A DNA stretch of 64,000 bases from CBDDHT01 sp965228615. GTDB lineage: Bacteria; Pseudomonadota; Alphaproteobacteria; Rhizobiales; Methyloligellaceae. The stretch lies in the NCBI GenBank assembly GCA_965228615.1, contig CBDDHT010000004.1, positions 3,038,001-3,102,000 of the forward strand, in the 5' to 3' direction. Under the pieces are notes generated by a model. That model had not been told where the DNA came from and ran no database searches. It saw only the letters and a list, made by a program, of their open reading frames with translations. This document shows positions 8,517-17,869 of the stretch, one piece after another (within the stretch, counting starts at the first letter, position 1; each line of letters starts with the position of its first letter). A program made the translations under genes and the position numbers.

Positions 8517-8611
8517 CCCCTCACCCAACCCTCTCCCCAGGGAGACGGCTAATGGCCGCTGGATTTTGCGGCTTTGTCCCTTCTCCCTGGGGAGAAGGCT
8601 AGGATGAGGGG
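8517..8611. repeat. Long imperfect palindrome of the alphaproteobacterial CCCTCACCC type
   Basis: Left arm 8517-8545 (CCCCTCACCCAACCC then TCTCCCCAGGGAGA) pairs with right arm 8582-8611 (TCTCCCTGGGGAGA then AAGGCTAGGATGAGGGG). About 36 nt separate them, themselves partly self-complementary. This is the widespread intergenic palindrome seen in many alphaproteobacteria. Sitting between convergent genes, it may also end both transcripts. Confidence 0.75.
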
Positions 8612-8619
8612 AACGTGCC

Positions 8620-9192
8620 TCAGATGATCACACCCTCAATGCCGCCCGGCAAGCTCACATGGAGGATGTCGAAAATCCGCGTGTCCGGCCCAAGCCTCGA
8701 AGCCTCACCGAACGCGCCTTCAGGCACCATTGAGTAGACAGCGAGGCGCCATCGCGTCGGATCGAGACAGATTGCCGTGAATGCGGGAGCAAGTCCCTCA
8801 TGGCGGCGCTTTGCTTCAGTGGCAGCGGCGTCGACGGAACCGGCTTCCGTGATCTCAACGAAGGACTGGACGGCGACGGTAGCATCGTCGAGTGCGCCGG
8901 TGACCTTTGCCTCAAGAGCGATCCAATCGGCTACCGCCGGGCGACCGAAGCTATCGATGATGCCTTGAAAACCGGGCCCTGTGAGGAACTGGGCAGCGCC
9001 GGCGGCATCGCTCCAAAGATAAAACGTGCCATAGAGATTACCGCCGTGCCGCGCTTTGCGCTGCGCCATCCAAACCTTCATCCCCAGTCCGGGGAAGGAG
9101 TCATAATCGGCTGCTTTCCCCCTGACGCGCTCTTCGATGACTGAGCTGTCGAAGTCTTTGGGGAGCGGAACAAGATACTGCATGGAATACAT
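8620..9192 (-). CDS. DUF4865 family protein
   Basis: 190 residues from ATG 9192 (MYSMQY), which has GAGGAGG about 11 nt upstream; a longer frame to 9264 would precede that site. The N-terminus (MQYLVPLPKDFD) and the FPGLGMKVW segment match what I recall of DUF4865, a cytoplasmic ferredoxin-like-fold family with no established reaction. It is divergent from a LysR regulator, and the two probably form a regulator/target pair. Confidence 0.7.
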   Translation of the reverse strand: MYSMQYLVPLPKDFDSSVIEERVRGKAADYDSFPGLGMKVWMAQRKARHGGNLYGTFYLWSDAAGAAQFLTGPGFQGIIDSFGRPAVADWIALEAKVTGALDDATVAVQSFVEITEAGSVDAAATEAKRRHEGLAPAFTAICLDPTRWRLAVYSMVPEGAFGEASRLGPDTRIFDILHVSLPGGIEGVII

Positions 9193-9318
9193 CGGCTGCT
9201 GACCTCCTCGATCGTCGTGGGCGGAACATAGCCGCCATCCACATTGGGCTAGCATTGCCTGCATTATTCGGATATCGAATAATCTTGAGATACAACTTCA
9301 ATATAATTGAAGGTAACC

Positions 9319-10215
9319 ATGCGCGATATCGACACTAGTTTGCTGCGGGCATTCGTCGCCGTCATCGACAGCGGGAACTTCAGCCGGGCCGCCCGGCAAC
9401 TCAACAGAACGCAGTCCGCACTCAGCATGCAGATCAAGCGGCTCGAAGAACTGGTCGATGCCCCCCTCTTCGAGCGAACGGTTCGCCCGCCGCTGGTCAC
9501 AACGGCCGGCGAAGCTCTGATCGCCTATGCGCGCGAGATCCTGGCGATCAACGACGCAGCACTGGCAACGATCAAAACGAACAGACTTGCCGGAAAGGTA
9601 CGTCTGGCACTTATGGAAGACTATGCCGCGACACGGCTGGCGCCCATTCTCGGTGCTTTCCTGGCCGAACAGCCGGGCGTTCAGGTCGAGGTTCACACGG
9701 GTCTGACCGGTTCCTTTCTGGACGAAATCGGTTCCCGGTTCGATGTGGTTCTTGCAACGACGCCGGTCGGCAGCACTGACGGAGAATTCCTGTACCGCGG
9801 GGCGAGCGTCTGGGGCGCCGCCCCTGCCTTCGATCCTTCACAGCATGATCCATTGCCACTGTCGCTTTACGAGCATGGCTGCCTATTTCGCAAATGGAGT
9901 ACCAATGCGCTCGACGCGGCCGGTCGGCGCTGGCGGATGGGCGTCGTATCGTCAAGCCTCGGCGCCATCGCGGCATCGGTCCGCGAGGGATGGTCGGCAT
10001 CCGTGTTCAAGGCCAACACACTGCCGGCCGGCCTGAAGGTGCTGGACGAATCCGACGACATGCCGCCTCTGCCCGACTACGAGATCCGACTGTTCCGGGC
10101 ACCCAGCGCGAACAACGGTGCTGCACGATCTCTCGCAGACTTTCTTGTCGAACGCGTTCCAGGCGACCATGCATCGGCGTTGCCGGAAGAGAACGGCTTC
10201 CTGGCCAGTGCCTGA
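9319..10215 (+). CDS. LysR-family transcriptional regulator
   Basis: 298 residues from ATG 9319 (MRDIDTSLLRAF), with AAGG 8 nt upstream; a TTG at 9307 is the alternative. HTH at about 5-62 (AARQLNRTQSALSMQI) and a LysR substrate domain of the short type follow. It is divergent from the DUF4865 gene with a 126-bp gap that carries ATTCGGATATCGAAT-like inverted sequence. The likely target is the DUF4865 gene and perhaps the downstream azlCD. Confidence 0.87.
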   Translation: MRDIDTSLLRAFVAVIDSGNFSRAARQLNRTQSALSMQIKRLEELVDAPLFERTVRPPLVTTAGEALIAYAREILAINDAALATIKTNRLAGKVRLALMEDYAATRLAPILGAFLAEQPGVQVEVHTGLTGSFLDEIGSRFDVVLATTPVGSTDGEFLYRGASVWGAAPAFDPSQHDPLPLSLYEHGCLFRKWSTNALDAAGRRWRMGVVSSSLGAIAASVREGWSASVFKANTLPAGLKVLDESDDMPPLPDYEIRLFRAPSANNGAARSLADFLVERVPGDHASALPEENGFLASA

Positions 10216-10337
10216 GCGCATTTGCCTTCTTCAGGAATGTTGAAGTTCTTCATTCCGATTTGTCGTTATTCGAAGCGACAGTGCCCGCCCTAGATTGAAC
10301 CCTGTTTGAATACCGGCTCATTCAGGGACTCAAGAAA

Positions 10338-11078
10338 GTGCTCGACAGAAACACAGATCCGCATCGTGCTATATCCAATCGGTCTGGGGCTAAGAGTTGG
10401 CTCGCAATTGCCAGACACGGAGCCGAAAGCACGAACGCACTCGCGATCAGTTCGGGACTCTTCGGCATTTTGTACGGCGCTGCCTGCACATCGCTCGGCG
10501 TCTCGGCGCCACTTGCGGCGCTTTCAAGCCTGCTCGTTTTTTCCGGCGCCGTTCAGTTTGCCGCCTTGCCACTGTTGGATGAACCCCTGGCGTTGGGTGC
10601 GATAGCCGTATCCACGCTCCTTATCAGCAATCGCATCATCCTCATGGGCATCTCGATTGCACCGCATCTGGCAAAACGGCCCCTACTCCTTCGCATTGCT
10701 ACGCTTCACTTTCTCACGGACGGCTCCTGGGCTGCGACAGTCACAGAGACGCGCACCATTGACAAATATCCGTTCTTCATCGGCGCCGGTGCGTGGGTCC
10801 TGCTTCTGTGGATCGTCGGCACGATCACCGGAACCCTCGTCGCCGGTGCACTGGATCCAGCGATGCTGAGCGCATTGCGCTTCTCCGGCATCCTGTTCCT
10901 CGGTCTGCTCCTTCTTCTGGTTGTCGACAAGACAGGGATGCGCCATGCCCCTTGGATGCTCTCGGCCGCATCTGCCTGGATCGCAAGTCTGGCTCTGCCC
11001 TTGTCACTGGCATTTACGGTCGGTGTTGTTACAGGCGGCGCCCTTGCCTTCGCAATCGAACGGCCCAGCGATGAATGA
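10338..11078 (+). CDS. azlC: AzlC-family branched-chain amino acid exporter, large subunit
   Basis: 246 residues from a GTG start. Several membrane segments follow, with the family landmarks FGILYGAAC near residue 45, the SLLVFSGAVQFA region and the NRIILMG segment. AzlC works with AzlD to export branched-chain or related amino acids across the inner membrane. It overlaps the downstream azlD by 8 nt, which implies translational coupling. The ribosome binding site is weak, so a slightly different start is possible. Confidence 0.87.
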   Translation: MLDRNTDPHRAISNRSGAKSWLAIARHGAESTNALAISSGLFGILYGAACTSLGVSAPLAALSSLLVFSGAVQFAALPLLDEPLALGAIAVSTLLISNRIILMGISIAPHLAKRPLLLRIATLHFLTDGSWAATVTETRTIDKYPFFIGAGAWVLLLWIVGTITGTLVAGALDPAMLSALRFSGILFLGLLLLLVVDKTGMRHAPWMLSAASAWIASLALPLSLAFTVGVVTGGALAFAIERPSDE

Positions 11079-11352
11079 ACGCTTTCTTGCGGCGATGATT
11101 GTCATGGCAGCCGTTACGTTCGCATGCCGGTTGATTGGTTTTCTGATTGGAACCTATGCAGGCGAAGGCCGCCAGCTTCGCCGGGTCCTCGATACCCTGC
11201 CAGCCTGTGCCATTGCCGCAGTCATAGGACCTGCGGTAGCCGCAAACCCCTCGCAGGCCCCGTCCTTGCTCATTGCCGGCGCCGTGTTTCTCGTCTTCCA
11301 GCGATTCCTGCTTGCGCTCGGTATCGGAACAGCAGCTTTGCTTTTGATGTGA
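11071..11352 (+). CDS. azlD: AzlD-family small subunit of the amino acid exporter
   Basis: 93 residues from ATG 11071. Three hydrophobic segments and the TFACRLIGFLIG and LPACAIAAVIGP blocks are typical of AzlD. It is the obligate small partner of AzlC. The start lies inside the end of azlC (8-nt overlap), which is usual for this pair. Most of its length is not an isolated reading frame in other phases, and the overlap supports the chosen start. Confidence 0.85.
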   Translation: MNERFLAAMIVMAAVTFACRLIGFLIGTYAGEGRQLRRVLDTLPACAIAAVIGPAVAANPSQAPSLLIAGAVFLVFQRFLLALGIGTAALLLM

Positions 11353-11440
11353 GGCAAACGGCCTGCAGATTTGCTACCATCGGGCCAACAGTCGGCGTGC
11401 GAGACGAGCCACGCCCAAACTTCCCATGGAGTCAGGACAG

Positions 11441-12922
11441 ATGCAGGACATTGCAGCGGCACGACAAGTTCAGATGTTGATCGGCGGAGAGCGTGTCGAT
11501 AGCGCTTGCGGCGAAACAATCGCCGTGGAGAACCCGGCCAACCGCTCGGCCATCGCGCATGTACCGCGCGGACAGAAAGAGGATGTCGACAGGGCGGTCG
11601 AGGGCGCCGCCGCCGCATTCGAGAGCTGGCGCAAGGTCAATCCGCGCGATCGCGGCCGCATGCTCCTGAAAATCGCCGACGCGCTCGAGGCTCGCATTGA
11701 AGACCTGGCACACACCATTGCGGAGGAGACGGGCAACGCGTTGCGCACCCAGGCGAGACCTGAAGCGACGCTGACCGCAGACATCTTCCGCTACTATGGC
11801 GGCCTTGCAAGCGAGATCAAAGGCGAGACCCTGCCGCTTGGCGAGTCGACGCTCAGCTATTCCCGCCGTGAGCCCATCGGCGTGGTCGGCGCGATTATCC
11901 CCTGGAACGCCCCGGTCCTGTTGGCGGCGCTCAAGATTGCGCCGGCGCTGTGCACCGGCAACACGATCGTATTGAAGGCCGCGGAGGATGCCCCGCTCGG
12001 CGTCCTGCTCATGGCCGAGATTGCCGAGGAGCATCTGCCTCCCGCCGTGCTCAATGTGCTCACAGGCTACGGCCATGATTGCGGCGCCGCGCTCGCTGAA
12101 AACCCGGTCGTGCGAAAACTCTCCTTCACCGGCTCGACGGCCGTCGGCAAGATGATCATGAAAGCGGCATCGGAGCGGGTGGTTCCAGTCTCGCTGGAAC
12201 TTGGCGGCAAGAGCCCTTCAATTGTCTTCCCCGATGCGAATGCGGACTGGGCTGTCGATGGCGTCGTCAACGCCATGCGCTTCACCCGCCAGAGCCAGTC
12301 CTGCACAGCCGGATCGCGTCTCTTCCTGCACGAAGACATCTTTGACGAATTCCTCGAAAAGCTCGTCGCCAAGACGTCGGCCCTCAAGCTTGGCGACCCG
12401 CTCGATGAGGCGACCGACATGGGGACCATCATCAACCAAAAGCAGTTCAACCGTGTGTGCGACTATGTCGAGGAAGGACTCAAACGCCCCGATGCCAAGC
12501 TCATCACCGGCGGCATGCCGCCAAGCGAAGGCCCCTTGAGCGAGGGCTATTTCACGCTCCCCACGATCTTTGCGGACACCTCCAACGACTGGCGCCTGGC
12601 CCGCGAAGAGATCTTCGGGCCCGTCCTCGTTGCTATTCGCTGGTCGGACGAGGCAGACGTAATCCGCATGGCCAATGCCAGCCACTACGGCCTCGCCGCA
12701 TTTGTTTGGTCTCGCGACATCGGACAGGCGCTACGCACGGCCCATTCGGTCGAGGCCGGATGGGTGCAGGTCAATCAGGGCGCCGGACAGGTGTTGGGCC
12801 AATCCTATGGCGGCACGAAGGAAAGCGGCATCGGCCGCGAGTTCTCGCTGGAAGGCATGCTCGACAGTTTTACGCAGAAGAAAAGCGTGACGGTGAATTT
12901 GGATGTGGGGGCCAACGGCTAA
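11441..12922 (+). CDS. NAD(P)-dependent aldehyde dehydrogenase
   Basis: 493 residues from ATG 11441, preceded by GGAGTCAGGACAG. A longer frame from 11426 would use the ribosome binding site as coding sequence. Catalytic residues are present: Asn156 in IPWNAP, Glu253 in LELGGK and Cys288 in SQSCTAG, with the cofactor loop FTGSTAVGK at 229-237. It oxidises an aldehyde to the acid in the cytoplasm. Substrate cannot be read out. It follows azlCD by 88 bp on the same strand. Confidence 0.92.
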   Translation: MQDIAAARQVQMLIGGERVDSACGETIAVENPANRSAIAHVPRGQKEDVDRAVEGAAAAFESWRKVNPRDRGRMLLKIADALEARIEDLAHTIAEETGNALRTQARPEATLTADIFRYYGGLASEIKGETLPLGESTLSYSRREPIGVVGAIIPWNAPVLLAALKIAPALCTGNTIVLKAAEDAPLGVLLMAEIAEEHLPPAVLNVLTGYGHDCGAALAENPVVRKLSFTGSTAVGKMIMKAASERVVPVSLELGGKSPSIVFPDANADWAVDGVVNAMRFTRQSQSCTAGSRLFLHEDIFDEFLEKLVAKTSALKLGDPLDEATDMGTIINQKQFNRVCDYVEEGLKRPDAKLITGGMPPSEGPLSEGYFTLPTIFADTSNDWRLAREEIFGPVLVAIRWSDEADVIRMANASHYGLAAFVWSRDIGQALRTAHSVEAGWVQVNQGAGQVLGQSYGGTKESGIGREFSLEGMLDSFTQKKSVTVNLDVGANG

Positions 12923-12941
12923 TAATCTTCGTTGCAGTAGA

Positions 12942-13610
12942 TCAGGATGCTGTCCGGCCGCTCAGTGCTTCCAATTTGGCGTCAAGATCGATTCGAGACT
13001 CATGCCGGGATAAGATCCTCTGGAATGCCTTTGCTTTCGCTGCTGATTTTGGACCTGATCCGAGGACCTTTGCCGCAATCGCTGCGGCTTCCTGTTGCCT
13101 GACGGAACGATCGCTTTTCATTTTCTCAAAAACCGGCATGAATTCCATCGATCCATCCAAACCAAGTATGAGTTGTTGCGCATAGGTGTCCACAACATCT
13201 GCCCGCACGACAGTTGGCACTTTGCTGCGCTTACGAGATGGCGGCTTTGCTTTTGTCAATTGCGCTCGCACTGAATCCGAAAAATCGGCGACGCTACCCT
13301 CTTTGTTATCGCCAATTAGTTCGCTAACAAGTCCGATATCACTGATCACGGTTTTTCGTGATGTGAGGCGAGCAAGCTGGTCGAATGATATGAGCAGTGC
13401 TCTAATCTCAAGAAGTGGTGATCCTGGGTGATGGCGCTCTGCGCAGGGAGTAGGTTTGGCATAAGCGACAAACTTCTTTACCTGATCGTTCGCTCCTAAA
13501 CGAACAACATCTGCCAACTCTCGAATGCCGCTTGAAAGCTGATGGTTTCCACTTGATTCTGGCAATAGGGAAAGAGCGTCCAATATCGCAGCCATTTCCT
13601 TGCACTTCAC
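12942..13610 (-). CDS. Unknown partner of the ParA-like ATPase
   Basis: 222 residues. The N-terminal part (about 1-118) and the C-terminal part (about 135-222) both look helical and are joined by a basic linker rich in Lys/Arg/Pro/Ser (119-135). The C-terminal part ends in a pattern of helices with Lys/Arg-rich turns. No membrane segment or signal peptide is seen. The start ATG overlaps the stop of the upstream ATPase gene by 4 nt (ATGA), so the two are translationally coupled. I do not recognise the family. AT-richer composition and codon choice differ from neighbours, suggesting transfer together with the ATPase gene. Confidence 0.65.
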   Translation of the reverse strand: MKCKEMAAILDALSLLPESSGNHQLSSGIRELADVVRLGANDQVKKFVAYAKPTPCAERHHPGSPLLEIRALLISFDQLARLTSRKTVISDIGLVSELIGDNKEGSVADFSDSVRAQLTKAKPPSRKRSKVPTVVRADVVDTYAQQLILGLDGSMEFMPVFEKMKSDRSVRQQEAAAIAAKVLGSGPKSAAKAKAFQRILSRHESRIDLDAKLEALSGRTAS

Positions 13611-14722
13611 TGGCCCATCCTCTCATGTATGTACCCGCCCAATTCGTCAAAAATTGTTTTTAGATTTCGCTCAGTAGGTGAATTGCCTGAATTAGCATAA
13701 AAGACTCGCTGCCCAGCATGAACACCAAGAACGGCCCTATCCGGAACAAAAATCCCATCAGGGAATACTTCGGTGTGAGCACCTGACTGCTCCACCCGCT
13801 CCTTCAGTTCATCAAGTGCATCTCTCTCGTGCGCGACTCTGGAATCAGTCATATTCGCAACAACACCCAATATCTGCAAAGAAGGAGTCGCAGGTTTTAG
13901 CTTATGAAGCTGGTCGATAAACGTCGCGACGGCTTCGCCCGACAGTCTGTCTAGAACCGTTGGAATAAGAACGTGAGTTGAAGCACACAATGCCTGAACG
14001 CAGCCCGCGGTTAGACGCGGCGGCGCATCCAGAATAATCCTGTCAAAGTTCGATTGGACCTCATCGCTATGAAGAATTGCAGCCAGATTGTATCTGACGT
14101 CATTCGTCTGATCCCCGATCAACCAGGTGACCATCGTACTGTTTTCATATTGTGCTAGATCATAGAATGCTGTGACTGCCTTTGCATTCTGTATTCCAGT
14201 TACAGGCGATATAGCATCCAACAACCAGTTTGGATCAGCCTCACCCGCTATTACCCTACTGGCTTTTGAAGCCTGGCCGCGCCCTGGCCGCCCATCAGGG
14301 CCCGGCACGAGCATAGATGTTAGAGAACCCTGATAATCGAGATCTATTGCAAGGACTCTTTCTCTGCGTGCAATTGCAAAGTAAGCTACCAAATTCGCTG
14401 CAAGTGTCGTCTTCCCGACACCACCCTTGAGATTCGCCAGAGTAAGTATTGGCTTGCTTCTCGCCAATTTCGGCTCGTATCTCTCAGGCGTCAAGATTGG
14501 TTTCGTCAGCCAAATACCCGGCCCGCGGGTATCCACTGCCTGTCGCACGCGCTCTAGTTGTTTTCGTGCATTCCACGCGTCGTGAAAAGGCCTCCAGAAT
14601 TTTTGCAGAAGGCCGAATCTTCTTGCAATTCCAATAACAAGCGCAGCAAGGGCAAAGCCCAGAAACTCCTTTAGCCCATTGAATGTCAATGCATCCCAAA
14701 ACTCCATCAGGATACTCTGCAT
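13607..14722 (-). CDS. Membrane-anchored ParA-like ATPase
   Basis: 371 residues. Residues 18-34 form one hydrophobic segment (LGFALAALVIGIA), followed by a basic stretch to about residue 60. From 90 on there is a ParA/MinD-type P-loop: deviant Walker A KGGVGKTT at 99-106, an AIDLDYQGSL switch region at 125-134 and Walker B in RIILDAPP. Such ATPases dimerise on ATP to position cargo. A membrane anchor at the N-terminus is unusual for ParA. It lacks a ParB-like neighbour; the coupled unknown gene takes that place. Lower GC than its surroundings and no relation to flanking genes suggest a horizontally acquired two-gene cassette. Confidence 0.82.
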   Translation of the reverse strand: MQSILMEFWDALTFNGLKEFLGFALAALVIGIARRFGLLQKFWRPFHDAWNARKQLERVRQAVDTRGPGIWLTKPILTPERYEPKLARSKPILTLANLKGGVGKTTLAANLVAYFAIARRERVLAIDLDYQGSLTSMLVPGPDGRPGRGQASKASRVIAGEADPNWLLDAISPVTGIQNAKAVTAFYDLAQYENSTMVTWLIGDQTNDVRYNLAAILHSDEVQSNFDRIILDAPPRLTAGCVQALCASTHVLIPTVLDRLSGEAVATFIDQLHKLKPATPSLQILGVVANMTDSRVAHERDALDELKERVEQSGAHTEVFPDGIFVPDRAVLGVHAGQRVFYANSGNSPTERNLKTIFDELGGYIHERMGQ

Positions 14723-14892
14723 CTACGCTCACCCCGCTCACCAATGGCATTCAACGTAACCTCTCTCTGCTGCCATTCAAAGAAAAACGGTCATCATCCA
14801 CAGCAATATTCCTGCAGAAACATCGTCATCAACTGCGAGGACACTTCAAAATTGAAACAAAAAAATTGATTACGGCACCGAAAGATTCACAG

Positions 14893-15768
14893 TTACTTCC
14901 GGTTCAACACCAAGAGCGCCATTCCGGCCGTCACCGCGGCGATGCCGCACCACTCGATCAATGACGGATACTCCGCCAGCACCGGTATCGCCAAGAGGGC
15001 CGCCGTTGCCGGTACGGACGCGGAAAAGCCTGCCGTTGCGGTCGGGCCGAGATGGATTGCTGCGAGCGCAAACAGGATGAGCGCGAAGAATCCCGGCCCA
15101 AGTCCCTGGAACAAGGCTTGGAAGACGATGGTCGACAGCTCAGCTTCGGCCAATCCGGTCGGCAGCAGGAAATACCAGAGCGGCAAATAGATCAGCGCAT
15201 TCGGTAGATTGATCAGGGCCAGGGCCTGGCGCGGGGTCACGTGCCAGTAGCGGAGACTGAATATGTAGACCGACAACACCGCGGACGCGCTCAGAAAGAA
15301 GACAATGCCAAGAACCGTATCGGCGCCGCCGCCCGCCATACCGGGTATACCCAGCAGGATACCGCCCAGGACAATGACCGCGATTGCCAGAGCCTGGAAG
15401 TGACCCGGAACATCGCGGGCAACGAGATAAGCCACTACCATCGTAAAGAGGGGCAGGGACCCGTTGACGAACACTCCGGCATAGGCGGCGGAAGCTTCCG
15501 ACAGACCAAGATAAAGCAGCAGTGAGTAGATCGCGCCGGGACCGCAGAGCACCATGATGGCCATTGCGTGGAGTGGCAGGTGATTGGGCCACCAGGATCG
15601 CAAGAAGGGCAACACCAACAATCCGGTGACCATGAAGCGGAGCGCGGAGAGATCGTAGGGGGTCAGGGCCGTGATGACGCCCGCGCGGGAGAACACGATC
15701 ATACCCGACCAGATGAAGATAACCCCGACAGCGCTTGCGATACCGACGAGTAGATTGGGTCCCGGCAA
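14893..15768 (-). CDS. EamA/DMT-family transporter
   Basis: 291 residues from TTG 15768, with AAGG 8 nt before it. About ten hydrophobic helices form two EamA repeats, with the typical IWSGMIVFSRAG start and ALRFMVTGLLVLPF segment. It is an inner-membrane exporter or permease for metabolites; the substrate is unknown. It ends 170 bp from the ParA-type gene on the same strand and lies downstream of the MFS transporter by 69 bp. Confidence 0.85.
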   Translation of the reverse strand: MPGPNLLVGIASAVGVIFIWSGMIVFSRAGVITALTPYDLSALRFMVTGLLVLPFLRSWWPNHLPLHAMAIMVLCGPGAIYSLLLYLGLSEASAAYAGVFVNGSLPLFTMVVAYLVARDVPGHFQALAIAVIVLGGILLGIPGMAGGGADTVLGIVFFLSASAVLSVYIFSLRYWHVTPRQALALINLPNALIYLPLWYFLLPTGLAEAELSTIVFQALFQGLGPGFFALILFALAAIHLGPTATAGFSASVPATAALLAIPVLAEYPSLIEWCGIAAVTAGMALLVLNRK

Positions 15769-15837
15769 GAGATTGGCCTTGATTGGTCTTGCGGCAACGC
15801 GCAGCTAAAGCATCACCGGTCGTTTCACCGAATTGGA

Positions 15838-17043
15838 TTATTCGCGGAACGATGAGCTGTCTACCACCCGTTTATTGTCCATTGCCCTCAACCGGGCCAT
15901 GGCGACGATGCCGAACGCCGGCCCGGCCGCCAGACAGACGATCACGAACGGCCACCCATAGCTTGCTGCAAGAAGCGGCGCCATCTGCACGGTTATGAAT
16001 GTCAGCGTAAATCCAAGCGCCGTCTGAAACGTCATCAGGCTGCCTGCCAACTCCGGCGGTGAGGCATCGGCAACCAGCGCAGAGAATTGAGCGGAGTCCG
16101 GGATGACGGTCGCTCCCCATATGACCACTAGGATGAAAGTCAACCAGACCGGCCCGCCGAAGGTCACAGCCACGGCGATCGCCGCCGAGCCGCTAAAGGC
16201 CATGGAGAGCAAGGCCACTTTCGCCTTTCCGACCCGGTCCGCGCTCAGACCGGCAAGAATGCCCGCGACGCTCCCCATGGCAATGGCAATGAATGCCGTC
16301 ACCTTGGAATAATGTTCGGCATCCATTGCGGCCATGGACGCGGAATAGGAGGCAGCCGTGATGGCGGCGATCCAGGCCCACATGGCATAGAGTTCCCACA
16401 TATGGCCGAGATAGCCCGCATAGGCCAGTCGGACACGGCGATTGGTCCACGCCATTCCAATTGCCCGCGGATCGAACCTGGTTGCAACACCGTGGTGCGG
16501 TCCGACCTGGGCAAGGAGGCATAGAACACCGCCAACCACAGCGCCGACCGACGCGACGCTAACTGCCAATCGCCAGTCGGCCCCGCCGCCGAGGGAAATG
16601 AGGTGCGGCAGTGCCGTGCCCATCGTCAATGCGCCCACCAGTAAGCCGACGAGAAATCCCCGATCCTTCACGCCCCAGCCAATGGCGATTTTCATGCCCA
16701 CCGGATAGACACCCGCCAGCAATGCGCCGGTCAGAAACCGGGCGACAATCGATAGGGCGCTGCCTGGTTCGGTTACCAGAAGAATAGCATTCACCAATGC
16801 AGCAGCGATGGCAGACACCGCAAAGACCCGGCGCGGATCGAACCGGTCGGCAATGCCGAGCACGGCAGAAATGAGCGCGCCAACGACAAATCCAGCCTGT
16901 ACGCCACTGGACAGAGCAGCCTGGCGAACGGGCGACATCGAAACTTCGCGCAGCATATCGGGAAGGATTGCTGCGGACAGGAACCACAACGACATCGCCA
17001 GGACCTCGCCCGACATCAGGAGCACGAGTGAGCGGACTTTCAT
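15838..17043 (-). CDS. Major facilitator superfamily transporter
   Basis: 401 residues, about 12 membrane helices, with the MFS pattern after helix 2 (GIADRFDPRRVF) and its counterpart in the second half (GLSADRVGKAKV). It is divergent from the XRE-cupin regulator gene at 17291, and that regulator probably controls it. The substrate is unknown. The start ATG 17043 gives a normal first helix without a signal peptide. Confidence 0.87.
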   Translation of the reverse strand: MKVRSLVLLMSGEVLAMSLWFLSAAILPDMLREVSMSPVRQAALSSGVQAGFVVGALISAVLGIADRFDPRRVFAVSAIAAALVNAILLVTEPGSALSIVARFLTGALLAGVYPVGMKIAIGWGVKDRGFLVGLLVGALTMGTALPHLISLGGGADWRLAVSVASVGAVVGGVLCLLAQVGPHHGVATRFDPRAIGMAWTNRRVRLAYAGYLGHMWELYAMWAWIAAITAASYSASMAAMDAEHYSKVTAFIAIAMGSVAGILAGLSADRVGKAKVALLSMAFSGSAAIAVAVTFGGPVWLTFILVVIWGATVIPDSAQFSALVADASPPELAGSLMTFQTALGFTLTFITVQMAPLLAASYGWPFVIVCLAAGPAFGIVAMARLRAMDNKRVVDSSSFRE

Positions 17044-17274
17044 ATCAATCAGACGCCCAAACCGGAGTTTGCGGCGGCGAGCACTGCTGCAATCGACGTG
17101 GTCGTTTGGGATCGGTCATTTGGGATGATGATGCTCAATAGCGCGTCGGCGATGAAAGACTGACAAGAGACGTCTCATCCGACCTATTTGGAAACCGGCG
17201 CCGCGTCTACCCTTGTTCCGGAAGAAGCTCTATCGGCTCTGTATTGCGGAGAGGCTTTACATCTTCTCATATTT

Positions 17275-17287
17275 GAGAAATATTCTC
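17275..17287. promoter_or_regulatory. Inverted repeat overlapping the XRE-cupin promoter
   Basis: GAGAA-ATA-TTCTC is a perfect 5-bp inverted repeat with 3-nt spacer. It ends 3 bp before the start codon at 17291 and lies within an AT-rich stretch that could be the -10 region. This suggests autorepression, possibly also acting on the divergent MFS gene. Confidence 0.45.
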
Positions 17288-17290
17288 TAT

Positions 17291-17863
17291 ATGAGTAGTT
17301 TTCCAAATGCCGAACAAACGCTCGACGATCGCATCGCGAACGGATTGAAGACGCTCCGGACCGGCCGTGGATGGTCGCTGGATGAGCTTTCCGAGAAATG
17401 TCATGTCAGCCGTGCGACGCTATCGCGATTGGAGAAAGGCGAAGTCAGCCCGACCGCAGCGGTACTGGGTAAGCTTTGCTCGGCCTATGCCCTGACAATG
17501 TCGCGGCTGATGGCGATGGTTGAAACGGAGTTCGAACCCTTCGTTCCTCGTTCGAGACAAACCGTATGGCAGGATCCGGAAACCGGATTTCTCAGACGAT
17601 CCGTCTCACCGCCCACCGAGGCGCTGGCTGGCGAGATGATCCAGTGCGAAATCCCGGCCGGCACGCGCATCGAATATGCCGGTCCGTCGCGGCCCGGACT
17701 TGAACATCATCTCATGCTTCTTCAGGGGCGACTTGCAATGACCGTTGACGGTCAATCCTATCAACTACGCAAAGGTGATTGCCTGCGATATCAGCTTTTC
17801 GGCCCCAGCATATTCGAGACCGGTCAGGGGCAATCAGTGAAATACATTCTGGCAATGATGTGA
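17291..17863 (+). CDS. XRE-family regulator with C-terminal cupin domain
   Basis: 190 residues from ATG 17291. Residues 14-70 are an HTH_3 domain (LKTLRTGRGWSLDELSEK then SRATLSRLEKG). Residues about 110-190 are a small cupin barrel (GLEHHLMLLQGRL then LRKGDCLRY). This architecture senses a small ligand through the cupin and represses nearby genes, as known for the PuuR/SutR type. It is followed 6 bp later by an acetyltransferase gene and is divergent from an MFS exporter gene. A regulator, modifying enzyme and transporter module is the likely meaning. The longer frame upstream to 17213 is not supported. Confidence 0.88.
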   Translation: MSSFPNAEQTLDDRIANGLKTLRTGRGWSLDELSEKCHVSRATLSRLEKGEVSPTAAVLGKLCSAYALTMSRLMAMVETEFEPFVPRSRQTVWQDPETGFLRRSVSPPTEALAGEMIQCEIPAGTRIEYAGPSRPGLEHHLMLLQGRLAMTVDGQSYQLRKGDCLRYQLFGPSIFETGQGQSVKYILAMM

Positions 17864-17869
17864 GGCAAT

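Noticed and set aside
13607..14722. Plasmid or chromosome partition locus
   Set aside because: No ParB, no parS-like repeats and no replication genes nearby; the N-terminal membrane helix is atypical.
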